Assembly (NCBI GenBank): GCA_024919195.1
Contig: CP103436.1
Coordinates: 682,001-746,000 of the forward strand
Direction: 5' to 3'
DNA from: Methylophilaceae bacterium LSUCC0717
GTDB lineage: Bacteria; Pseudomonadota; Gammaproteobacteria; Burkholderiales; Methylophilaceae
Length of the DNA stretch: 64,000 bases
A program made the position numbers and the translations under genes. This document shows positions 25,324 through 35,073 of this stretch, one piece after another (position 1 is the first letter of the stretch; every line of letters begins with the position of its first letter). A model generated the notes under the pieces. It was not told the DNA's origin. It was given only the letters and a program-made list of their open reading frames with translations, and made no database searches.

Positions 25324-26454
25324 TTAACGTGTTAATTTCCAAACTGGTGATTTTCTTAGATCAGTAATTAAATAGATATCTCCATCTTGATCAATCTCAA
25401 AATCACGTATACGACCTATATCACCACCCAGGATAACTTCCTCACCAACAATGTCTCCATCTTCAAAATCCAATCGAATAAGACTTTCCCCATTTAGAGA
25501 GCAGACAATTAAATCACCTTGCCACTCAGGAAAGGTTTGTCCTGAATAAAATTGTACACTGCTGATTGCCATCGAAGGTACCCAGTTCAGTTTGGTTGAG
25601 GTAAATTGTTCATCAAATGATGATTTACCAATCTTGATACCCGTATACTCACTCCCACCCCATGATATATGTTTCCAACCAAAATTTGCTCCAGGCTGAG
25701 CGATCGCAATATGATCACCACCTCTGGGACCGTGACTCGAAAATAAAACATCATTTTCTGGTGTCAAAGTAATTCCTTGTGGATTTCTTACACCGATGGA
25801 ATATATTTCAGGTAGCCAATCAGGATGAGATGTAAAGTGGGGGTTATCACTTGGGACAGACCCATCTGTGTTAATTCGAATAATGCTGCCAGGATGGGTT
25901 TTGGGATCTTGTGCAATCATCTCGCCCCCTCGCTCGCCAAAACCAGCATATAAGTGATTATCTTTAATTACGATGCGTGACCCATAGTGCCTATTTTCTT
26001 TTAACTTAGGTATGGCAATCAAAAGATTTTGAAAATCTGTAATATTATTAGCCTGAAGCTTTCCCTTGGCAATCGCTGAACTTGAAGATTTACCATCATG
26101 ATCATAGCTATAAGTGAAATATAAATATTTATCATTTGGATTGAAATAAACGTCCAACAAACCACCCTGCTTCCCTCCAGGTTTATATTCAATGTGTTGG
26201 ATATTATGATTAATTTGAGTTTTTTCGGCAGTTTTTTTATTGAATTTAAATAAACTGCCCCCTTTTTCTGAAATGATCATTTCTTCATTATCAATTGAGG
26301 TAATACCCCAAGGGTGTTCAAATGAAACATCAAGTTTTTGTAATTTATATTCTGAATTAGTTTTAGGGTAGTTTTTATAATCACTTATTTTTGGTTCTGC
26401 TATAACAAAAGAAATATAAAAACTAATAATAAGAAAGATAATTTTTTTTAACAT
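25324..26454 (-). CDS. PQQ-dependent aldose sugar dehydrogenase-like protein (YliI/Asd family), exported
   Basis: The protein has a signal peptide (LKKIIFLIISFYISFVIA) and a six-bladed propeller of the soluble glucose dehydrogenase/YliI type. Typical segments are HPWGI near the start, a GGLLDVYF stretch, the RNPQGI motif, GPRGGDHIAI, GANFGWKHISWG and WQGDLIVCSL. Such enzymes oxidise aldoses in the periplasm with PQQ. This agrees with the pqqBCDE genes at 60162-63304, though substrate and PQQ dependence are inferred from the family. ATG at 26454 is chosen over TTG at 26460. Confidence 0.88.
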   Translation of the reverse strand: MLKKIIFLIISFYISFVIAEPKISDYKNYPKTNSEYKLQKLDVSFEHPWGITSIDNEEMIISEKGGSLFKFNKKTAEKTQINHNIQHIEYKPGGKQGGLLDVYFNPNDKYLYFTYSYDHDGKSSSSAIAKGKLQANNITDFQNLLIAIPKLKENRHYGSRIVIKDNHLYAGFGERGGEMIAQDPKTHPGSIIRINTDGSVPSDNPHFTSHPDWLPEIYSIGVRNPQGITLTPENDVLFSSHGPRGGDHIAIAQPGANFGWKHISWGGSEYTGIKIGKSSFDEQFTSTKLNWVPSMAISSVQFYSGQTFPEWQGDLIVCSLNGESLIRLDFEDGDIVGEEVILGGDIGRIRDFEIDQDGDIYLITDLRKSPVWKLTR

Positions 26455-26609
26455 GATCAAACTTTAATATGATTATGTTTTTTAGATATTGTTACCAACA
26501 AAAGTTTCAGTAAAGTCGATATTTCTAAAAACCAAACATGTTTTTTGTCATATTTGTTTCATGCGAATCCAAGATAATCGAGGAATCTTAAATTATTGTG
26601 GAAATAAAT

Positions 26610-27380
26610 ATGAAAAATATTGATGTTGGTTTTGTTAACTTCAAAACACCCAAACTAACTAAAATCTGTTTAAAGTTTTTAAAAAAAAATGTTTTAGATG
26701 AAGTAAATAAAATTTTTGTAGTTGATAATAATTCGAACGATAAAAGTCTACAACTTCTCAAAAAAACAAAATTTATTGACCTAATTGAAAGAAAAGAAAT
26801 TGATGATAATAGCTATCAAGCTCATGGAAGAGCTTTAGATGCTATTGTAAAAGCATCTTCAGCTGACTATCTACTTATAATTCACTCTGATACTTTTATA
26901 TTCAGCAATGAATTAATACCTACAATGCTTAAAGACATGAAAAAAAATGAAAAGAATTTTGTTGTTGGGTGCCTCCAGCAAACAAAAAAAAGTTTGATAA
27001 GAAAATTTTCAAGACTAATCAAAAAGTTTTTCCGCAAATACACCAGACTAATATTAAATTTATTTGGCTCTAATTATCGCATATCAAATTTTAAGGAAGT
27101 GCACATAAAGTCTTTTTGTGCGCTCTACAACTTAAAATTAATTAAAAAATATAATTTGAGTTTTTATAACGATATAAATGAGACTCCCTCCTACCATATG
27201 CAAGATTATTTGGAAGAAAAAAAATTTAAAAGAGTTGTATGGTCTGATAAAAAAATGTTTTCATTTTTAGACCATGTAGAAGAAGGAACGAGAGCTGAAG
27301 GAGGAAAAGTTTTTAAAAGACCAAAAAGGTTTTTGAGATACCAAAGTCTTATTAACTCAGGATTTGTAAAGACAAGTTGA
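26610..27380 (+). CDS. Glycosyltransferase family 2-like protein
   Basis: The N-terminal half resembles a GT-A fold: NIDVGFVNFKTP, VVDNNSNDKS (nucleotide-sugar site), and IIHSDTFIF in place of the usual DxD. The C-terminal half is very basic. Codon use is notably A/T-rich (many AAA, ATT and TTT codons) compared with its neighbours. The gene stands alone, with no polysaccharide genes beside it, which suggests recent acquisition or a remnant of a surface-glycan cluster. ATG at 26610 is preferred; a GTG at 26598 is possible. Donor and acceptor are unknown. Confidence 0.75.
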   Translation: MKNIDVGFVNFKTPKLTKICLKFLKKNVLDEVNKIFVVDNNSNDKSLQLLKKTKFIDLIERKEIDDNSYQAHGRALDAIVKASSADYLLIIHSDTFIFSNELIPTMLKDMKKNEKNFVVGCLQQTKKSLIRKFSRLIKKFFRKYTRLILNLFGSNYRISNFKEVHIKSFCALYNLKLIKKYNLSFYNDINETPSYHMQDYLEEKKFKRVVWSDKKMFSFLDHVEEGTRAEGGKVFKRPKRFLRYQSLINSGFVKTS

Positions 27381-27411
27381 GACATGTGTGAACTACATTA
27401 AGAGTAAATGG

Positions 27412-27498
27412 CGGAAGAGGTGAGATTCGAACTCACGGTGGGCGCGAACCCACGTCGGTTTTCAAGACCGGTGCATTAAACCACTCTGCCACTCTTCC
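27412..27498 (-). tRNA. tRNA-Ser (UGA)
   Basis: On the minus strand the acceptor GGAAGAG/CTCTTCC closes the molecule. A long variable arm (GTGGGTTCGCGCCCAC) marks a class II tRNA. The anticodon TGA (27462-27464 complement) reads serine UCN codons. CCA is encoded at 27409-27411. Confidence 0.97.
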
Positions 27499-27536
27499 GT
27501 GGTGCAGATTTTATCATAGGTTTGAAATCTACAAAA

Positions 27537-28049
27537 CTAATCTTTAAATATTTCTTCATGAAAACCAAAGTATCTATAATCCTCAATTTTCATTGGATAT
27601 AAAATACCATCTAAATGATCGCATTCATGCTGAACGACGCGAGCGTGAAAATCTTCTACTTCCCTTTCAATTTTATTACCCTCAGCATCATATCCCTCAT
27701 ATTTGATATGATTAAACCTCGGCACGACTCCTCTAAGACCAGGGACGGACAAGCAACCCTCCCAGCCATTTTCTTGTTCATCTGACAATGGTGTAATGAT
27801 TGGATTAATAAGGACGGTAAATGGAACAGAACCTGCCTCTGGATAACGATCGTTTGTATCAAACCCGAAGATGACTAGGCGCTTAAAAACCCCAATCTGA
27901 GGCGCAGCTAAGCCAGCGCCATCATTGGCTTTCATGGTCTCTTTCATATCCTCAATAAGAGTTGTAAGGTCATCCTTTTTAAAGTCTACCGGCTCACTCA
28001 CCTTGAGGAGATCAGGATTACCCATTTTAAGAATATCTCTAATAGCCAT
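27537..28049 (-). CDS. def: Peptide deformylase
   Basis: Def removes the formyl group from nascent peptides. The three metal-site motifs are present: [10 protein letters not shown] near residue 44, EGCLSVPG near 97 and the HECDHLDG helix near 140. It is 170 residues long, which is normal. It overlaps mtnP by 11 bases, and the tRNA-Ser gene follows about 40 bases downstream. Confidence 0.96.
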   Translation of the reverse strand: MAIRDILKMGNPDLLKVSEPVDFKKDDLTTLIEDMKETMKANDGAGLAAPQIGVFKRLVIFGFDTNDRYPEAGSVPFTVLINPIITPLSDEQENGWEGCLSVPGLRGVVPRFNHIKYEGYDAEGNKIEREVEDFHARVVQHECDHLDGILYPMKIEDYRYFGFHEEIFKD

Positions 28050-28785
28050 ATGTTTTTACAAGATGAATAAGAATATCGATGGTGTTTTTAATGGTCTGCT
28101 GTGAGCTGTGATTTAGCATGGCAGACGAGATTCCCTCAGCACTTTCTCCCCTTCCAGCCGCATGATTCGCCACTGGACAGATTGCTACATAGCTTAAATT
28201 TAACTCACGTGCCAACACTGCCTCTGGCATCGCCGTCATCCCCACAATCGTTGCTCCATCTTTTTCATAACGATCAATTTCAGCCGCTGTTTCCAATCGA
28301 GGTCCTTGGGTTGATGCATACACCCCTTTGGTGACAAAGTTGTATGTTAATTTTTGAACAGATTGAATAATAATTTCCCTTAAACTCATGTCATAGGGAT
28401 AGGTAAAATCAATGTGTTTCACCGGATTATCTATTCCATCAAAGAAAGTATTATTTCTTCCATAAGTGTAATCGATTATCTGATGAGGTATAACAAAATC
28501 TCCAACCTTGATTGATTTTTCAATAGACCCCACTGAGGCAATTGAGATAATAGATTTAACACCTACAGACTGAAGGGCCCAAATATTTGCTCGATAATTA
28601 ATATGGTGAGGGGCTAAAGTATGATTGGCACCGTGTCTGGCTAGAAAAATAACCTCTTTTCCACCTAGATTACCAAAAATCAATGGTTCTGATGGCTGGC
28701 CGTAAGGGGTTCTGACAATTTCACGACGAATTATTTCCAGCCCCTCAATATTACATAACCCAGATCCACCTATTATTGCTAGCAA
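28039..28785 (-). CDS. mtnP: S-methyl-5'-thioadenosine phosphorylase
   Basis: The protein belongs to the purine nucleoside phosphorylase/MtnP family and splits 5'-methylthioadenosine, a by-product of polyamine synthesis, into adenine and methylthioribose-1-phosphate. Markers are IIGGSGL at the N-terminus, [38 protein letters not shown] and [16 protein letters not shown]. These fit MtnP or methylthioinosine phosphorylase more than PNP. It is divergent from hpnC with only 27 bases between starts. Confidence 0.88.
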   Translation of the reverse strand: MLAIIGGSGLCNIEGLEIIRREIVRTPYGQPSEPLIFGNLGGKEVIFLARHGANHTLAPHHINYRANIWALQSVGVKSIISIASVGSIEKSIKVGDFVIPHQIIDYTYGRNNTFFDGIDNPVKHIDFTYPYDMSLREIIIQSVQKLTYNFVTKGVYASTQGPRLETAAEIDRYEKDGATIVGMTAMPEAVLARELNLSYVAICPVANHAAGRGESAEGISSAMLNHSSQQTIKNTIDILIHLVKTYGY

Positions 28786-28812
28786 AATAATTTATCCTTA
28801 TATAATGATTAA

Positions 28813-29652
28813 ATGAGATCAAGTAATTATACAAGTCTAAAAGATAATCGAGTAATCAAAAAGCATTATGAAAACTTTTCTATTGCTAAATTTTTACCTA
28901 AAGAAAATAAAAATGCCATTATTACCATTTATGCTTTCGCTCGTATTGGTGACGATATTGCAGATGACGAAAATCTTTCAGTAAAAGGAAAACAAGATCA
29001 ACTTAAAAAAATAAAATCTCAGTTAGATGTGATAAAAAAACACAGAATGCCAAGTGAACCTTTGTTTGTGGACTTATTTCACCTTATTAAAACTTACAAA
29101 CTGAATATTCAATACTTCTACCAACTCCTCGATGCTTTTTTTCAGGATACAACCAAAAAGAAATACAAAAATGAAAAGGAGTTATTTGATTATTACGAAG
29201 ATGCGGCAAATGCTGCTGGGAAGTTATACCTTCAAGTCAACCAACTTGATTCAAAAGAAACCTATTATTATGCAAATCATGTTTGTTCTGCTTTTGCGAT
29301 GATAGACATGATTCAAGATATCCAGGAAGATCTTAATAAAGATAGGGTTTATCTTCCAGAATCATTGATCAAACAATACCAAATAGATGTTTCAGCACTT
29401 AAAAAAGGTCAATTTCATGGAGATTGGCATAATTTTAAAAATTATTGGACCGATCAAATCAATAATCGCTTAGTATTGGGAAAAGGTATTCTTAACTATG
29501 GTAATTGGCGTTTTAGGTTAGAAATGAAATTATTAATATCAGCTGGTCTCATGCTTAGTCAAAAAATCAAAAAAAGGGGAAACCCGTTCAACATAAAAAT
29601 GGGCCCAATAAGTTGGTTTATTGTTTTTACAAAGGCAATTTTTCTTCGATGA
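28813..29652 (+). CDS. hpnC: Squalene/phytoene synthase family, HpnC-type
   Basis: The protein belongs to the trans-isoprenyl diphosphate head-to-head synthase family. The N-terminal HYENFSIAKFLP is characteristic of HpnC. The first Asp-rich motif reads DDIADDE and the second reads DMIQDIQEDL. HpnC is thought to turn presqualene diphosphate into hydroxysqualene on the way to squalene and hopanoids. The hpnD gene follows with a 4-base overlap. HpnE and squalene-hopene cyclase are not in the window. Confidence 0.82.
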   Translation: MRSSNYTSLKDNRVIKKHYENFSIAKFLPKENKNAIITIYAFARIGDDIADDENLSVKGKQDQLKKIKSQLDVIKKHRMPSEPLFVDLFHLIKTYKLNIQYFYQLLDAFFQDTTKKKYKNEKELFDYYEDAANAAGKLYLQVNQLDSKETYYYANHVCSAFAMIDMIQDIQEDLNKDRVYLPESLIKQYQIDVSALKKGQFHGDWHNFKNYWTDQINNRLVLGKGILNYGNWRFRLEMKLLISAGLMLSQKIKKRGNPFNIKMGPISWFIVFTKAIFLR

Positions 29653-30491
29653 CCCCTGATCAATATTGCAAAAACAAACTTAAAGAAAGCAAAACCAATT
29701 TCGCTTTACCTTTTATCTTTCTCAATCCCCAAAAGAAAAAGGCTCTCATTGCGTTATATGCCTTTTGCCGTGAGGTAGATGATATCGCTGATAATTGCAT
29801 AGAGTACGAGGTTGGTTTAGCTAAATTAAACTGGTGGCACTCCGAAATTAACAATTTATATCAAGATAATCCGCAACACCCTGTAACTAAAGCCCTGCTA
29901 GAGCCTGTACGTAAATATAATCTAAATCAAAATTACTTTATAGAAATCATTGATGGAATGAAGATGGATCTAGATTTCAATCGATATGAGGATTTCAAAC
30001 AACTTCAGTTATATACCTATCGAGCAGCCTCAGTGGTAGGTATTTTAGCGGCACATATATTTGGGTTCGAGAACAAAAAAACTCTAGATTATGCCCATAA
30101 CCTAGGTATCGCATTGCAGCTAACCAATATTATTCGTGATGTGGGTGAGGATATTCGAAGAAATAGAATTTATATCCCATTAAATGATTTAAAACTATTT
30201 AAGATTGATGAAAACGATTTTAAAGGCCATGCAGACCCTAAAAAACTTATTAATTTAATGGAATATCAAATTGAGCGAGCTAAATCATTTTACAGTAAGG
30301 CTTTTTCACTGCTCCCAAAAGAAGATAAGAACAAGCAACTCCCTGGAATGATGATGGGTTATATTTACTATGATTTATTGTTATCGATTGAGGAAGGTAA
30401 TTTAGCTAATATTCTTAATGAGCGAACTCAGCTCACGCCAATAAGAAAATTTTATATAATAATAAAAACTATATTAAAAATAATAACTTAG
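29649..30491 (+). CDS. hpnD: Presqualene diphosphate synthase, HpnD-type
   Basis: This second head-to-head prenyl synthase has YAFCREVDDIADN near residue 40 and LTNIIRDVGEDIRRNRIYIP near 155-175, matching the two Asp-rich motifs of HpnD and phytoene synthase. It should join two farnesyl diphosphates. ATG at 29649 overlaps the hpnC stop codon (ATGA). The pair with HpnC favours HpnD over a carotenoid CrtB, and the next gene (radA) is convergent. Confidence 0.82.
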   Translation: MTPDQYCKNKLKESKTNFALPFIFLNPQKKKALIALYAFCREVDDIADNCIEYEVGLAKLNWWHSEINNLYQDNPQHPVTKALLEPVRKYNLNQNYFIEIIDGMKMDLDFNRYEDFKQLQLYTYRAASVVGILAAHIFGFENKKTLDYAHNLGIALQLTNIIRDVGEDIRRNRIYIPLNDLKLFKIDENDFKGHADPKKLINLMEYQIERAKSFYSKAFSLLPKEDKNKQLPGMMMGYIYYDLLLSIEEGNLANILNERTQLTPIRKFYIIIKTILKIIT

Positions 30492-30518
30492 AATAATAAT
30501 TTAAATTAAATTATTATT
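30492..30518. terminator. A/T-only hairpin between convergent hpnD and radA
   Basis: AATAATAATTT (30492-30502) pairs perfectly with AAATTATTATT (30508-30518) around a 5-base loop. The 11 bp stem has no G or C, so it would be weak as a terminator, but it is the only structure between the two convergent stop codons. Confidence 0.35.
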
Positions 30519-31881
30519 ATTGTATAGCTGCATTTAAAGCGTTTTTGATATTATCAACAGGGATTAATTCGACATCATTAATGGTCTTTTTAGGTAGATT
30601 CTTTCTAGGCAAAATGATACGTTTAAAGCCTAATTTTATGGCTTCTTGAATTCGCTCCTGCCCTCGCACAACAGGCCTTACTTCACCTCCCAAGCCCACC
30701 TCTCCAAAAATAAGAGTTTTACTGTGAATTTGTTTTTCTTGTAATGAAGAAGCGATTGCGATCAACACAGCCAAGTCAACTCCGGGTTCAGAAATTTTAA
30801 CCCCTCCCACCGCATTTAAAAAAACATCATGGCTATGACAGGATAAACCCAGGTGTTTATTTAAGACGGCTAAGATCATTGATATTCTATTATTTTCCAA
30901 GCCAACAGATAGCCTCTTTGGAGAAGACTGTTTTGACTCATCTACTAATGCCTGAAGTTCGATTAGAATTGGTCTGGTTCCCTCCTGCATGACCGTAACC
31001 ACTGAACCAGCTTGATCAAAAGAGGTTTCAGATAAAAATATAGCTGAGGGGTTTAAGATCTCTTTCAAACCCTTTTCAGTCATTGCATAAATACCCAATT
31101 CATTGACTGCACCATATCTATTTTTAATTGACCTTACCAAGCGATAAGATGAATTTGACTCCCCTTCAAAATATAAGACTGTATCGACAATATGTTCAAG
31201 CACTCGCGGACCAGCTATAGAGCCTTCTTTAGTCACATGGCCTACAAAGATCATACTGACATCATTCGCTTTAGCCACCCGTGTTAATTGCGCAGCGCAC
31301 TCCCTTACCTGTGATACCGATCCTGGAGCTGAGTTGAGCTCCTCAGAGAAAAGGGTTTGTATAGAGTCAATCACTACCACGCTAGGTTTCTCTTTTTCAA
31401 TAACAGTAATAATATTGCCCAAATTTATTTCCGACAGTACCAAAAGATCTGAGACCTCTAAATCTAACCTTCTTGCTCGCATTGCAACCTGTTCAATAGA
31501 TTCCTCACCCGTTATATAGATTGCAGTAATTTCTTGATTTGGATTTTTTGTCAGAGAAGATAAAGCCTGAATCAACAATGTAGATTTTCCAATGCCTGGA
31601 TCCCCACCAATCAATGTCACGCCTCCCGGGACAAGACCTCCTCCTAAGACTCGATCAAGCTCACCATTGTTGGTTGGATGCCTAAATATCTCATTAATTT
31701 CTACTTCATTGATATTAATGAGGTTTGATTTTTTATTTAATGACTTAAAACGTGATGTTGATGTCTGCAATACCTGCTCTTCCAGACAATTCCACTCAAA
31801 ACAATGTGGACACTGGCCTTGCCACTTTGAAGAATGACCACCACATTGTTGGCACTGGTATAAGGTCTTTGATTTAGCCAT
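30517..31881 (-). CDS. radA: DNA repair protein RadA (Sms)
   Basis: RadA is a RecA-like, DnaB-type branch-migration helicase in recombination. The N-terminal zinc finger has CQQCG and CPHC (residues 10-27). The Walker A motif GGDPGIGKST is near 92-101, the RadA-specific KNRYG motif follows, and a Lon-like C-terminal domain (VGGVKISEPGVDLAVLIAI) completes the protein. It is 454 residues long, which is normal. It overlaps alr by 8 bases. Confidence 0.97.
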   Translation of the reverse strand: MAKSKTLYQCQQCGGHSSKWQGQCPHCFEWNCLEEQVLQTSTSRFKSLNKKSNLININEVEINEIFRHPTNNGELDRVLGGGLVPGGVTLIGGDPGIGKSTLLIQALSSLTKNPNQEITAIYITGEESIEQVAMRARRLDLEVSDLLVLSEINLGNIITVIEKEKPSVVVIDSIQTLFSEELNSAPGSVSQVRECAAQLTRVAKANDVSMIFVGHVTKEGSIAGPRVLEHIVDTVLYFEGESNSSYRLVRSIKNRYGAVNELGIYAMTEKGLKEILNPSAIFLSETSFDQAGSVVTVMQEGTRPILIELQALVDESKQSSPKRLSVGLENNRISMILAVLNKHLGLSCHSHDVFLNAVGGVKISEPGVDLAVLIAIASSLQEKQIHSKTLIFGEVGLGGEVRPVVRGQERIQEAIKLGFKRIILPRKNLPKKTINDVELIPVDNIKNALNAAIQ

Positions 31882-32947
31882 AATTTATATCAATTGGTAC
31901 CCTTGATGCTGATGAGATTGCACACAAGAGCTCATAGCCAACTGTTTTCGCATTGTTAGCCACTTCATCAACACTCAACTGCTCTCCCCATAACTCAACC
32001 ATAGATCCGTAATTTACATTTCCTAGATCAGTAATATCAACCGCCAGCATATCCATAGATACCCTGCCCACAGTTTTTGTTTTTATTCCATCAATCACCA
32101 CAGGTGTTCCAGTCGGCGCATGCCTTGGATAACCATCTGCATACCCGCAAGCCACGGTTGCAATCCTCATATCCTTGCTAGCAACAAAATCTTCACCATA
32201 ACCAACACCTTGTCCTTTTTTGATTTCCTGAATAGAAATGACCTCTGAACGAAGAGTCATGACTGGTTTTAAGTCAGGTATCTTTTGTGAAAAATCAAAA
32301 GGAGTCGCACCGTACAACATAATGCCCGGTCTAACCCAGTCTGCATGAGTCTTATTGTCTGAAATCAGCGCTGCAGAATTTGCAATAGAGAATGGCTCGT
32401 TGAAGTCATTCATTAGTTTTTCAATTAATTGATATTGTCCATCAGTGCCGTTAGTTTTATCAGCATTTGCAAAATGACTCATAAATACAATTTCATTGAT
32501 ACGATCATCATTTTTTAGTTGCTTATAAACTTTATTAATGGCATTTATTGAAAAACCAAGACGATTCATGCCGGTATTAATTTTTAAATGAATATCAATC
32601 TGCTTGTCATGAGGAAGCTGTCTAATTAATGCCAACTGATAGTCATTGTGGACCACCAAATCAAAATGATAAGCCGCAGCAATCCTTAGATCTTCTTCAT
32701 CAAAAGCACCCTCTAGCAACAGTATTTTTTTATCAAACCCAGCTTCTCTCAGCTCAATTGCATCTTCAATGGTAAGCACAGAAAAAGCATCTGCCTCATT
32801 AAAGGCACCAGCCATAAGAGTTAAGCCATGCCCGTATGCATTAGCTTTGAGTGTCGCCATAATTTTTGATGAAGGGGCTAGAGATCTCACATAATTTAAA
32901 TTATGTTTCGCATTATCAATATTAATGAGAGCTTTTAGAGGACGCAT
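31874..32947 (-). CDS. alr: Alanine racemase
   Basis: Alr makes D-alanine for peptidoglycan. The PLP lysine is in LKANAYGHG near residue 33. The remaining barrel has MKAN-type strands, FMSHFANAD, RPGIMLYGATPF and the C-terminal VSMDMLAVDIT region. It is 357 residues long, as in the family. It overlaps dnaB by one base, forming a dnaB-alr-radA chain. Confidence 0.96.
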   Translation of the reverse strand: MRPLKALINIDNAKHNLNYVRSLAPSSKIMATLKANAYGHGLTLMAGAFNEADAFSVLTIEDAIELREAGFDKKILLLEGAFDEEDLRIAAAYHFDLVVHNDYQLALIRQLPHDKQIDIHLKINTGMNRLGFSINAINKVYKQLKNDDRINEIVFMSHFANADKTNGTDGQYQLIEKLMNDFNEPFSIANSAALISDNKTHADWVRPGIMLYGATPFDFSQKIPDLKPVMTLRSEVISIQEIKKGQGVGYGEDFVASKDMRIATVACGYADGYPRHAPTGTPVVIDGIKTKTVGRVSMDMLAVDITDLGNVNYGSMVELWGEQLSVDEVANNAKTVGYELLCAISSASRVPIDINYG

Positions 32948-34323
32948 TATTCTGGAATATCATAGCCGATTGGGTTAGCGTAATTTTCAAATTTGGTAAA
33001 TTCACCCAAAAATGTTAATTTCACCCTGCCTACAGGACCATTTCTCTGCTTTGCTAGAATAATTTCAGCTATGCCCTTGTCCGGTGTTTCTGGGTTATAA
33101 ACTTCATCACGATAGATAAACATAATGACATCCGCATCTTGTTCAATCGCGCCTGATTCTCTTAAATCTGACATAACCGGGCGCTTGTCTGGTCTTTGCT
33201 CCACACTTCGATTCAATTGAGATAAAGCGATAACTGGGACGTTAAGTTCTTTAGCTAATGCTTTCAAGGATCGTGAAATTTCAGATATCTCAGTCGCTCT
33301 ATTTTCAGTCGAACCAGCGGAGCCCATTAATTGAAGATAATCAATCACTATTAGACCTAATCTGCCGCACTGTTTATGGAGTCTTCTCGCTCGAGCGCGA
33401 ACTTCATATGGGTTTAAGGCGGACCCTTCATCAATAAAAATTGGTGCTTCATTTAATTGACCAAGAGCATAAGATAATTTCTCCCAATCGTTATCATCAA
33501 GTTGCCCTGTTCTCATTTTATGTTGATTTAACTTGCCCACAGAACCAATTAATCTGGAAACAAGTTGTGTTGAAGCCATCTCCATAGAAAAAACTGCTGT
33601 TGGCAAACCAGTGTCAACAGAAACATACTCGCACATGTTCAATGCAAGAGAAGTTTTACCCATGGATGGACGACCTGCAATAATAATTAAATCGCCCGGC
33701 TGCAAGCCTGAGGTCATCATGTCTAGATCTTTATAACCAGTCGGAATTCCAGTCACATCGGATGGATTATCTCTTTGAAATAATTGGTCAATTCTTTCGG
33801 CTACCTGAGGTAATAGCTCTTTAATGTCAGTAAAACCGATACGATCATTTTTGCCAGCCTCAGCAATTTGGAAAATTTTTGACTCAGACTCATCTAGTAA
33901 TTGTTGAGCATCTCTTCCTTGTGGAGATAGGGCATTGTCAACAATATCCGTACCAACTTCTACTAGATTGCGCATGATTGATCGCTCTCTAATAATCTGA
34001 GCATATCCTCTGATATTTGCAGCCGTAGGTGTGCTTTCAGCAAGAAGGCCCAAATACTCAAGGCCGCCAACCGTATTTAATTCAGAATTCGATTCGAGAG
34101 ACTCACCCACGGTGACTATATCAGCGGGCTGTGATCTTTCGATGAGTCGATGGATATGTTGATAAATAATTTGATGATCTTGTCGATAAAAATCCTTAAC
34201 CGAGACTAAATCAGCGACTTTATCTAGCGCCTCATTATCAATCAATAAACCTCCAAGTAAGGATTGTTCAGCCTCTAATGAGTGGGGTGGGAGTCTTAAT
34301 TTACTAATTGAATCGTCGGCCAT
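32947..34323 (-). CDS. dnaB: Replicative DNA helicase
   Basis: DnaB unwinds DNA at the replication fork. The N-terminal domain starts with LRLPPHSLEAEQSLLGGLL. The RecA-like domain has Walker A GRPSMGKTSLAL near residue 217, and LGLIVIDYLQLM and SDLRESGAIEQDADV motifs. It is 458 residues, normal, with no intein. The start lies only 18 bases downstream of a strong terminator, so the gene depends on read-through or a promoter inside that short stretch or inside rplI. Confidence 0.97.
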   Translation of the reverse strand: MADDSISKLRLPPHSLEAEQSLLGGLLIDNEALDKVADLVSVKDFYRQDHQIIYQHIHRLIERSQPADIVTVGESLESNSELNTVGGLEYLGLLAESTPTAANIRGYAQIIRERSIMRNLVEVGTDIVDNALSPQGRDAQQLLDESESKIFQIAEAGKNDRIGFTDIKELLPQVAERIDQLFQRDNPSDVTGIPTGYKDLDMMTSGLQPGDLIIIAGRPSMGKTSLALNMCEYVSVDTGLPTAVFSMEMASTQLVSRLIGSVGKLNQHKMRTGQLDDNDWEKLSYALGQLNEAPIFIDEGSALNPYEVRARARRLHKQCGRLGLIVIDYLQLMGSAGSTENRATEISEISRSLKALAKELNVPVIALSQLNRSVEQRPDKRPVMSDLRESGAIEQDADVIMFIYRDEVYNPETPDKGIAEIILAKQRNGPVGRVKLTFLGEFTKFENYANPIGYDIPE

Positions 34324-34340
34324 TTATTGATTATAAACGA

Positions 34341-34367
34341 TAAAAAAAAGGCTGCCAGTGGCAGCCT
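34341..34367 (-). terminator. Rho-independent terminator after rplI
   Basis: On the minus strand AGGCTGCC-ACT-GGCAGCCT is followed by eight Ts. The perfect 8 bp GC-rich stem and U tract make a strong terminator for the rpsF-priB-rpsR-rplI operon, ahead of dnaB. Confidence 0.93.
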
Positions 34368-34381
34368 AAAAAAAATAATTT

Positions 34382-34834
34382 TTATTCAGTTTCTCCGAGA
34401 ACAGAGACTGTAATTTCAACCACAACATCGGCATGAAGAGCGATTGATACTTTGTGATCGCCAACAATCTTAAGTGGACCGTCAGGCATTCTAATTTCTG
34501 ATTTTGTAACTTCATGACCAGCCTTAACTAGTTCTTCAGCAATGTCAAAATTCGTTACAGAGCCAAATAATTTCCCATCCACCCCTGCTTTTTGGGTTAC
34601 TTGCAATGTGAAACCATCTAATTTTTTAGCACGATCTTGTGCTGACTTAAGTAAAGCTGCCTGTTGCTTTTCAAATTCAGCTTTTTTAGCCTCAAATTCA
34701 GCCATGTTAGACTCTGTTGCTCTTTTTGCTTTGCCTTGAGGAATTAAAAAGTTTCTTCCATAACCATCTTTAACTTTAACAACATCACCAAGGTTACCTA
34801 AGTTAGCAATTTTTTCTAATAATATAACTTGCAT
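34382..34834 (-). CDS. rplI: 50S ribosomal protein L9
   Basis: L9 is recognised by its N-terminal [31 protein letters not shown] region and a long central helix rich in Lys and Glu, followed by the C-terminal domain with KLFGSVT. It is 150 residues, standard. It ends the rpsF operon and is followed by a strong terminator. Confidence 0.98.
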   Translation of the reverse strand: MQVILLEKIANLGNLGDVVKVKDGYGRNFLIPQGKAKRATESNMAEFEAKKAEFEKQQAALLKSAQDRAKKLDGFTLQVTQKAGVDGKLFGSVTNFDIAEELVKAGHEVTKSEIRMPDGPLKIVGDHKVSIALHADVVVEITVSVLGETE

Positions 34835-34844
34835 GCCTATCTCC

Positions 34845-35072
34845 TTAATGTTTGTCAGTATATGGAAGAAGAGCTAGAAATCGCGCGCGTTTCACTGCAG
34901 TTGTTAACTGTCTTTGATAGCGAGCTTTTGTACCAGTAATTCTAGCTGGAATAATCTTACCATTCTCTAAAATAAAGTCTTTTAGTAAATCAACATCTTT
35001 ATAATCAACTTCTTTGATACCTTCAGCTGAAAAGCGACAGTATCTTCTTCTTCTTATCATATCTCTTGCCAT
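34845..35072 (-). CDS. rpsR: 30S ribosomal protein S18
   Basis: The 75-residue basic protein has the S18 pattern [42 protein letters not shown]. It binds S6 in the 30S platform, and its gene is in the usual place after priB. Confidence 0.98.
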   Translation of the reverse strand: MARDMIRRRRYCRFSAEGIKEVDYKDVDLLKDFILENGKIIPARITGTKARYQRQLTTAVKRARFLALLPYTDKH

Positions 35073-35073
35073 A

